Origin: Stenotrophomonas sp. BIGb0135
Lineage (GTDB): Bacteria > Pseudomonadota > Gammaproteobacteria > Xanthomonadales > Xanthomonadaceae
Reading direction: 5' to 3'
Assembly: GCF_024810105.1 (NCBI RefSeq)
Contig: NZ_JANUDX010000013.1
Location: 61,309 to 125,308 of the forward strand
Length of the DNA: 64,000 bases
Shown here: positions 58,218-64,000 of the stretch, in pieces
How positions within the stretch are numbered: position 1 is the first letter of the stretch
How the letters are laid out: each line of letters starts with the position of its first letter
Program-made: the position numbers and the translations under genes
Notes under the pieces: model-generated
What the model was told of the DNA's origin: nothing
Seen by the model: the letters and a program-made list of their open reading frames with translations, nothing else
Databases searched by the model: none

Positions 58218-60065
58218 ATGCAGGGCGAACAACGCGCACGCACCATTTTCCTGTTGTTGTGGACGCTGATCACCGCGGTGAAGCTGGTGATCGCAGCGCG
58301 TCTGCCGTTGTTCGTGGACGAAGCCTTTTACTGGCAGGAGGGCCAGCACCTGGCGGCGGCCTACTCGGACCTGCCTGGCCTGACGGCGTGGCTGTCGCGG
58401 CTGGGCGTGGAGCTGGGGGGCACCCACATCCTGGCCCAGCGCCTGCCGTTCCTGGCCATCGGCGCGGCGCTGCCGTGGCTGGTGTCGCGCATTGCCACGC
58501 GCTGGTTCGGTGCGGTGGCGGGCTGGCAGGCCGGCAGCCTGACCTTGCTGATGCCCTTGTCGGGCACGCTGGGCATGCTGGCGGTGCCGGACGTGCCGAT
58601 GGCGCTGGCGGCGGTGCTGTGCCTGGATGCAGGCGCGCGCCTGCTGCGCAACGTCGATGCCGCCGCCGCGGTCAAGCTGGGCCTGGGCCTGACCATCGGC
58701 GCGCTCAGCCATTACCGCTTCATCGGCGTGATCGTGGTCGGGTTCATCGCGCTGCTGCTGTTGCCGCAGGGGCGGCGCATGCTGCGCGATCCGCGGGTCT
58801 GGGTGGCGTTGGCGGTGGGCGTGCTGGCCTGGTTGCCGCTGCTGTCCTGGAATGCCGACAACCATGATGCCGGCCTGAAGTTCCAGGTGGTCGAGCGCCA
58901 CCCGTGGGCGTTCCAGTGGAGTGGGCTGTGGTTCCTGGTGATCCAGCCGATGCTGGTCACCCCGATCCTGTGCATGGCGATGTGGAAGGTGGCCCTGGCC
59001 GGCACCCGCTCCGGTGGCGGCGCGCGCGCGCAGTGGCGCTATTTCGGGCTGGTGGGTGCGGTGTCGACGCTGTCGATCTTCGCGCTGGGCTTTTTCACCG
59101 ACGTGGAGCGGATCAGTTTCCACTGGCCGCTGCCGGGTTACCTCGCGCTGCTGGTGGCGGTGCCGGTGGTGCTCAACGGCTGGCCGCGCTGGTTGCGTCG
59201 CACCGGCTGGTGGCTGGCCGGCGCCGGGTTGGCGCTGGCGTTCGGTTATTACCTGATGGCGTCCACGCCGAGCCTGCGCGAGCAGTTGGCCGGCTACAAG
59301 TACTACCCGCGCAACTTCGCCGGCTGGGAACCGTTGGCGGCGGTGGTGCGCGACGAACTGGCCGACATGCCGGCCGGTACGCGCGTGCTGGCCGGCAACT
59401 TCAAGGTGGGCGCCGAGCTGGGCTTCCAGCTGCGCGACCCGGCCATCGAGGTGCTGCGTCATCCGCTCAACGACAAGCATGGGCGCAGCGCGCAGCTGGG
59501 CCTGTGGGGGCTGCTGCACGAAGGGCCGCGCACGGGGCCGATGCTGCTGGTGCTCTCGCCCAGCGACCAGCGTTACCGCGACCTGCTCGCGCGTTACCAC
59601 GACATCTGTGCGCAGGTGGGCCCGCTGCCGCCGCCGCGCGTGGTCAGCTACGACCATGGCTTCCAGCGGTTCCTGTTGTTCAGGCTGCCGGCGGCCCGGG
59701 CCCCGGGCCCGTGCGTCACCCCGGCGATGGCCTGGATCGATACGCCGCAGCCCAATGCCGCCGTCGACGGGCTGCTCGACGTGCGCGGCTGGGCATTCAA
59801 GGACGGGGTCGGGCTGACCCGGGTGGAGGTGCTGGTGGACGGCGTCCCGGCGGCCGAAGCCGCGTATGGACGTGCGTATGACATCACCAGCTTCTGGACC
59901 ATTTCCAATGATCCGCAGCACCCCAACGTGGGCTTCGATGCCCGCATCGATACCCGCGCACTGACCCCGGGCCGGCATTGGCTGGGGCTGCGCCTGCATG
60001 GCAACGACGGCAGCGTGGAGACCTGGCAGGAACAGCCCTTGGTGGTGCCGGCGGCCCGCCCCTGA
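58218..60065 (+). CDS. GT39/ArnT-like membrane glycosyltransferase
   Basis: 615 residues with about ten membrane spans in the first 370. The first periplasmic loop has the GT-C signature FVDEAFYWQEGQHLA (acidic DE), followed by HILAQRLPFLAIG, typical of ArnT/PMT-like polyprenyl-phosphate-sugar transferases. The C-terminal 240 residues are periplasmic and end in a beta-sandwich-like domain (VDGLLDVRGWAFKDGVG). Substrate unknown; lipid A or glycan modification is plausible. Confidence 0.85.
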   Translation: MQGEQRARTIFLLLWTLITAVKLVIAARLPLFVDEAFYWQEGQHLAAAYSDLPGLTAWLSRLGVELGGTHILAQRLPFLAIGAALPWLVSRIATRWFGAVAGWQAGSLTLLMPLSGTLGMLAVPDVPMALAAVLCLDAGARLLRNVDAAAAVKLGLGLTIGALSHYRFIGVIVVGFIALLLLPQGRRMLRDPRVWVALAVGVLAWLPLLSWNADNHDAGLKFQVVERHPWAFQWSGLWFLVIQPMLVTPILCMAMWKVALAGTRSGGGARAQWRYFGLVGAVSTLSIFALGFFTDVERISFHWPLPGYLALLVAVPVVLNGWPRWLRRTGWWLAGAGLALAFGYYLMASTPSLREQLAGYKYYPRNFAGWEPLAAVVRDELADMPAGTRVLAGNFKVGAELGFQLRDPAIEVLRHPLNDKHGRSAQLGLWGLLHEGPRTGPMLLVLSPSDQRYRDLLARYHDICAQVGPLPPPRVVSYDHGFQRFLLFRLPAARAPGPCVTPAMAWIDTPQPNAAVDGLLDVRGWAFKDGVGLTRVEVLVDGVPAAEAAYGRAYDITSFWTISNDPQHPNVGFDARIDTRALTPGRHWLGLRLHGNDGSVETWQEQPLVVPAARP

Positions 60066-60080
60066 GCGGCCGAAAGGGCG

Positions 60081-60653
60081 CTAGGGCAGGATGTAGCCGG
60101 CCTCGCGCAGCAGCCCGCACAGCGCGATCAGCGGCAGGCCGATCAGGGCGGTGGGGTCGCGGTTGTCGATCGCCTCGAACAGGCTGATGCCCAGGCCCTC
60201 GCACTTGAAGCTGCCGGCGCAGTCCAGCGGCTGCTCGGCGGCCACGTAGCGTTCGATGCTGGCCGCGTCCAGCACGCGGAACTGCACGCGGGTGAGATCG
60301 CAGGCGTCCAGCACCCGCTCGTCACGCTGCAGGCAGACCGCGGTATGGAACGCCACCTGCTGACCGGACATCGCCGCCAACTGCGCATGGGCGCCCTCGA
60401 CCGAGCCCGGTTTGCCCAGCGGGGCCCCGTTCAGCTCGGCCACCTGGTCCGACCCGATCACCCAGCGGCCGGGCTGGCGCGCGGCCACCGCCGCGGCCTT
60501 GGCCCGGGCCAGCCGCACCGCCAGTGCGCGGGGAGCTTCGCCGGGCAGGGCGGTCTCGTCCACCTCCGGGCGTGCGCATTCCGGGGTCAGGCCCAGCCGC
60601 TGCAGCAGTTCCAGGCGGTAGCGGGAGGTGGAGGCAAGGACGGGCGGAAGCAT
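60081..60653 (-). CDS. maf: Maf-family nucleotide pyrophosphatase (YceF type)
   Basis: 190 residues: PPVLASTSRYRLELLQRLG, conserved VDETALPGEAP, IGSDQVAELNG with the catalytic Asp, and YVAAEQPLDCAGSFKCEGLG. The SDQVAELNG form and position beside yceD-rpmF match YceF, which hydrolyses 7-methyl-GTP. Divergent from yceD, with the operon promoter between. Confidence 0.9.
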   Translation of the reverse strand: MLPPVLASTSRYRLELLQRLGLTPECARPEVDETALPGEAPRALAVRLARAKAAAVAARQPGRWVIGSDQVAELNGAPLGKPGSVEGAHAQLAAMSGQQVAFHTAVCLQRDERVLDACDLTRVQFRVLDAASIERYVAAEQPLDCAGSFKCEGLGISLFEAIDNRDPTALIGLPLIALCGLLREAGYILP

Positions 60654-60726
60654 GCGAAAATACCGGTCGGCGGGGCTGGCAGTCTGGCCCGGGGGTCCAG
60701 CGCCGGCAACCCCGGAAAAGAGGGAT

Positions 60727-60755
60727 TTGACAGCCGGGCAGACGGTCCTTAACAT
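60727..60755 (+). promoter_or_regulatory. Promoter of the yceD-rpmF-fabH operon
   Basis: TTGACA, 17-base spacer, TAACAT, only 10 bases before the yceD start, so the message would be nearly leaderless or start within a few bases of the ATG. Confidence 0.7.
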
Positions 60756-60765
60756 TCAGCGGCTT

Positions 60766-61275
60766 ATGTCCGCGAACGTGCCCGAATTGCTGGATGCTTG
60801 GCGGATGGTCGCAGCGCGCAGGCGCTTCGATGGTCAAGTCGATCTGGCTGAACTTACCCGCCTGCAAGGGCTTGTTGCCGATACCGAAGGCCGGTGCAGC
60901 TATGCACTGGAATTCGCGCACGACGACATCCTGCGGGTATCCTATGTCGAACTGTCCATCGACACCGAGCTGCCGCTGATCTGTCAGCGCAGCCTGCAGC
61001 GTTTCCTGCTGCCGGTCTCGATGGTGCAGCGGCTCGGCCTGATCCGCAGCGAAGAAGATGAAGCTTCGCTGCCGGAAGGGTACGAACCCTGGCTGGTGCC
61101 CGAAGACGGCATGCTGCGACCGCTGGAACTGGTCGAGGACGAACTGGTCCTGGCCGTGCCCGTGGTGCCGCTGTCTCCCGATGGCGAGGCGGTGGACCAG
61201 GATTGGGCACCGACCGAAGAAGAAATCAGCAAGGCCAATCCGTTCGCGGCGTTGGCGGCACTGAAAAAACAATAG
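60766..61275 (+). CDS. yceD: YceD/DUF177 family 23S rRNA accumulation protein
   Basis: 169 residues; DUF177 core with CQRSLQRF (single Cys left of the usual CxxC pattern) and the acidic ELVEDELVLAVPVVP segment, ending SKANPFAALAALKKQ, the standard C terminus. In E. coli it supports 23S rRNA accumulation. Followed by rpmF as in most bacteria. Confidence 0.92.
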   Translation: MSANVPELLDAWRMVAARRRFDGQVDLAELTRLQGLVADTEGRCSYALEFAHDDILRVSYVELSIDTELPLICQRSLQRFLLPVSMVQRLGLIRSEEDEASLPEGYEPWLVPEDGMLRPLELVEDELVLAVPVVPLSPDGEAVDQDWAPTEEEISKANPFAALAALKKQ

Positions 61276-61383
61276 CAGCCGGATTGTCGTCGGCGGCTGC
61301 GGCGAAAGCGAAAACTGTGCTGGGCGCTGGCGTCCTGCGCGACGATACGACGAAGCAAAACGAACCGAGTTTGGAGCAATCCC

Positions 61384-61581
61384 ATGGCTGTGCAGAAATC
61401 CCGTGTCACCCCGTCCCGCCGCGGTATGCGCCGTGCGCATGACGCACTGAGCGCCAAGCAGCTGTCCACCGATCCGACCACCGGTGAAGTGCATCTGCGT
61501 CACCACATCACCGCTGACGGTTTCTACCGTGGCAAGAAGGTGATTGCGACCAAGTCGAATTCGGCCGTCGAAGAAGATTGA
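61384..61581 (+). CDS. rpmF: 50S ribosomal protein L32
   Basis: 65 residues, MAVQKSRVTPSRRGMRRAHD start and HHITADGFYRGKKVI. No zinc cysteines (C-minus form). GGAG lies 10 bases upstream. Confidence 0.97.
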   Translation: MAVQKSRVTPSRRGMRRAHDALSAKQLSTDPTTGEVHLRHHITADGFYRGKKVIATKSNSAVEED

Positions 61582-61669
61582 TTCGTGAAGGCCGCTGCCC
61601 GGTCGGGCAGCGGCCTTTACCCCTTTCTTCCCGGCTGTCAGTGTTGATGGCCGTGCTACAGGATATGCA

Positions 61670-62647
61670 ATGAGCAAGCGGATCTACTCGAGGATCGCGG
61701 GCACTGGTAGCTATTTGCCCGAAAAAGTGTTGACCAACCAGGATCTGGAGAAAATGGTCGACACCACCGATGAGTGGATCCAGTCGCGCACGGGTATCCG
61801 TGAGCGGCACATTGCAGCCGACACCGAAACCACCAGCGACCTCGGCTACCACGCCGCGGTGCGTGCGCTGGAAGCGGCCGGTATCGACGCATCCCAGCTG
61901 GACATGATCGTGGTGGGTACGACGACCCCCGATCTGATCTTCCCGTCCACCGCGTGCCTGATCCAGGCAAAGCTCGGTGCGACCGGTTGCCCCGCCTTCG
62001 ACGTCAACGCGGCCTGTTCGGGCTTCGTGTTCGCGTTGAGCGTGGCCGACAAATTCATTCGTTCCGGTGATGCACGCCATGTGCTGGTCATCGGTGCGGA
62101 AACCCTGACCCGGATCGTGGACTGGACCGAGCGCACCACGTGCGTGCTGTTCGGCGATGGCGCCGGCGCCGTCGTGCTCAAGGCCGACGAAGACACCGGC
62201 ATCCTCAGCACCCACCTGCATTCGGATGGCAGCAAGAAAGAGCTGCTGTGGAACCCGGTGGGCGTGTCTGCCGGGTTCGGCGAGGGCGAAAACGCCCGCG
62301 GCGCCATCCTGATGAAGGGCAACGATGTGTTCAAATACGCTGTGAAGGCGCTGGACTCGGTCGTGGACGAGACCCTGGAAGCCAATGCGCTGACCAAGGC
62401 CGACCTGGACTGGCTGATCCCGCACCAGGCCAATCTGCGCATCATCGAAGCCACGGCCAAGCGCCTGGAGATGTCGATGGAGCAGGTGGTGGTGACGGTG
62501 GACAAGCACGGCAACACCTCCTCGGCCTCGGTGCCGATGGCGCTGGACGTGGCGATCCGCTCCGGCCGCGTGGAGCGTGGCCAGCTGCTGCTGCTGGAGG
62601 CCTTCGGCGGCGGCTTCACCTGGGGTTCGGCGCTGCTGCGCTATTGA
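61670..62647 (+). CDS. fabH: Beta-ketoacyl-ACP synthase III
   Basis: Condenses acyl-CoA with malonyl-ACP to start fatty acid synthesis. 325 residues with catalytic Cys116 (DVNAACSGFVFAL), His in WLIPHQANLRII and Asn in DKHGNTSSASVP. The usual plsX gene between rpmF and fabH is absent here, replaced by an 88-base gap. Confidence 0.95.
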   Translation: MSKRIYSRIAGTGSYLPEKVLTNQDLEKMVDTTDEWIQSRTGIRERHIAADTETTSDLGYHAAVRALEAAGIDASQLDMIVVGTTTPDLIFPSTACLIQAKLGATGCPAFDVNAACSGFVFALSVADKFIRSGDARHVLVIGAETLTRIVDWTERTTCVLFGDGAGAVVLKADEDTGILSTHLHSDGSKKELLWNPVGVSAGFGEGENARGAILMKGNDVFKYAVKALDSVVDETLEANALTKADLDWLIPHQANLRIIEATAKRLEMSMEQVVVTVDKHGNTSSASVPMALDVAIRSGRVERGQLLLLEAFGGGFTWGSALLRY

Positions 62648-62660
62648 TAGTGCTGGTTAC

Positions 62661-62700
62661 GACAACGTGACGTTGTCGTTACGGCCCCATTTGGGGCCGT
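62661..62700 (+). terminator. Two adjacent hairpins after fabH
   Basis: GACAACG-TGA-CGTTGTC and ACGGCCCC-ATTT-GGGGCCGT; no T-run. Confidence 0.6.
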
Positions 62701-62721
62701 CTGCATTTCAGGAGATCCGTC

Positions 62722-63504
62722 ATGGTTGAGCCCATCGTCATTGAAGGGCAACGCGCCTGGCTGAAGCAGTACGGCGAAGGAAGCCGCGCGGTTGCCTTGG
62801 GCCTGCTTAATTTCGTCGCCCATCGTTTCCAGCTGGACGCCCTGCGACCGCCGCCGCACCGTGGCGGTGATGCCGCCAGGAAGACCGAGGCGCGCCGGCT
62901 TGCCGAGCTGTCGGCACAGGGCGTGAACGTGCCCCACGTGATCGGCAGCGGCCACGCCGCGCTGGTGCTGGAAGACAACGGCAGTTCGTTCAATACCTGC
63001 CTGCGCGAAGCCGATGAGGCCGGACGCGACCGCCTGGTGGCCGCGGCGATGCAGGCGATCGCAACGGCGCATCGGAAAGGGGCGTATTTCGGGCAGCCGT
63101 TGCCGCGCAACCTGACCTGGGACGGTACGCGGGTGGGCTTCATCGACTTCGAAGAAGACCCGCTGGAGGTGATGGACCTGGCGCAGGCGCAGGCGCGCGA
63201 CTGGCTGATGTTCGGCTACGGCGTGGCAAAGTATTACGAGGACCGCCCGCAGCAGCTGCAGACGCTGATGGCCGAGGCGATGGACGGGGTCGAGGCACCG
63301 GTGCTGGCCCACGCCCACGCGGTGTCCGGGCGACTGCAGGGACTGGCACGGGCGAGCATGAAGATGGGGCGGTCGGCGCGCGCGCTGGCGCACGCGATCC
63401 TGATCGTGCATGGGGCGACGACGCTGGGCATGCTGATGCTGGCGGTGATCTGCTTCGACTTCTTCTCCGACGGCGACCTGGACATCCTGCAGCTGCTGGT
63501 CTGA
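62722..63504 (+). CDS. Kinase-like (BUD32/RIO-type) protein with C-terminal membrane anchor
   Basis: 260 residues. N-terminal strands VIEGQRAWLKQYG give a Lys as in kinase motif I; ARKTEARRLAELSAQGVNVPHVIGSG resembles the BUD32 helix C and motif; the catalytic loop HRKGAYFGQPLPRNLTWD keeps Asn but has no clear HxD, while GFIDFEEDP gives the metal DFE. A membrane span lies near 235-255. Often annotated near fabH in this family; activity uncertain. Confidence 0.75.
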   Translation: MVEPIVIEGQRAWLKQYGEGSRAVALGLLNFVAHRFQLDALRPPPHRGGDAARKTEARRLAELSAQGVNVPHVIGSGHAALVLEDNGSSFNTCLREADEAGRDRLVAAAMQAIATAHRKGAYFGQPLPRNLTWDGTRVGFIDFEEDPLEVMDLAQAQARDWLMFGYGVAKYYEDRPQQLQTLMAEAMDGVEAPVLAHAHAVSGRLQGLARASMKMGRSARALAHAILIVHGATTLGMLMLAVICFDFFSDGDLDILQLLV

Positions 63505-64000
63505 TCGGGGCTGGCTCTCTCAGAACCATCGCGGTGGAGTCGAAGAAGCCGAAGCCATAGCCGTAGCTAAAGCCGATGCATCATTGCTCGTGTGCCGAGA
63601 CCACGGCAGTGTGTCGGAGCGCACGAGCGATCAACGGCACGTCGCCTCGGCGTCACTGAGTCTCACCAGGGCATGCCCGCCCGCCATTCTGGGAAGAGGG
63701 CACTGCCGAGCCATGCTCGGCACCCCCCCAAACCCAAACGAACGCCGCGGCCCCGCCTTGGCCTTTCCACGCATGCCGACCATCCTCGGCAGGGCTGGGG
63801 TGGGCCGGGGGGCGGGACCGTCTTGCGCCATGGATGGCGCAAGAAGAGCCCCCAAGGATGGGTTCACGGCGTGTGCCCCCCCCCCGCCCCCCCCCCCCCC
63901 CCCCCCCCCAGTAAGGGGGCGCGTATGGGCGTTTGTACCCCCAAAAACCCGCCCAAAAAACCCCCACAAAAAACCGCCCCTACAAACCAAAGGGGCGGGT
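63505..64000. other. Gene-free end of window with a SMAG-like hairpin and homopolymers
   Basis: No gene seen. TGCCGAGC-CAT-GCTCGGCA at 63704-63722 is a SMAG core without GTAG, and TCTTGCGCC/GGCGCAAGA (63821-63843) is another hairpin. From 63876 the sequence is C10-G-C23, then runs of C and A to the end, unlike the rest of the window. Confidence 0.7.

Overview
The window reads as chromosome of a high-GC Xanthomonadaceae gammaproteobacterium, most likely Stenotrophomonas. The basis is gene order (phoB-phoR-ppk with ppx downstream, tig-clpP-clpX-lon-hupB, dnaX-ybaB-recR, maf / yceD-rpmF-fabH), TonB-receptor style, and many short palindromes that begin with GTAG, the hallmark of the SMAG family described in S. 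maltophilia. No database search was possible, so the genus is inferred.

Region by region: 1-0.9 kb is the start of a TonB-dependent receptor. 1.3-7.3 kb is a phosphate/polyphosphate block (ppx, ppk, phoR, phoB) with a Pho-box-like site before phoB. 7.4-14 kb holds a periplasmic M48 protease, glutaredoxin, an AhpD-like protein, NAD isocitrate dehydrogenase, an exported isochorismatase-fold hydrolase, a LysR regulator and a Bax-inhibitor-1 membrane protein. 14.2-16.6 kb is a tRNA cluster (Pro, Arg, His, Lys, Lys, Leu) interleaved with two tandem arrays: 8 x 52 bp SMAG palindromes, and 3 x 191 bp units that each carry the tRNA-Lys tail and terminator. 16.9-26.6 kb is the protein quality-control block (tig, clpP, clpX, lon, hupB, tRNA-Val, three tRNA-Asp, ppiD). 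26.8-38.2 kb carries mltD, gloB, a methyltransferase, rnhA, dnaQ, a PP2C phosphatase, tRNA-Ser(CGA), LPS-core genes (GT9, kdkA), an MBL hydrolase, the 4.5S RNA, a guanidine-II riboswitch with its exporter gdx, and two adjacent genes broken by single-base frameshifts.

38.3-49.8 kb is an 11.5 kb integrative mobilizable element inserted at the 3' end of tRNA-Ser(GGA). It has an 18 bp direct repeat at its ends, a tyrosine integrase next to the tRNA, a MobA/MobL (MobQ) relaxase, an RSF1010-like oriT between the relaxase and a TraD-like gene that is interrupted by an amber codon, an XRE regulator and a winged-helix protein. It has no conjugation channel. Its cargo is the most novel part of the window: a DUF3800 protein whose start codon sits directly behind a run of 16 G (a candidate phase-variable switch), and a three-part protein (histone-H1-like basic tail, winged-helix-like region, TIR/deoxyribosyltransferase-like domain) that resembles an NAD- or nucleotide-degrading defence effector. 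About 1.4 kb beside it has no convincing long gene but contains consecutive strong hairpins, a solitary type I-E-like CRISPR repeat and a strong terminator.

49.8-64 kb returns to core chromosome: dnaX, ybaB, recR and a HIT protein; then slp, tgpA, a DUF58 gene and moxR transcribed leftwards; then a GT39-like glycosyltransferase, maf, the yceD-rpmF-fabH operon and a kinase-like membrane protein. The last hundred or so bases are low-complexity, with C10-G-C23, and look like a poor-quality assembly end.
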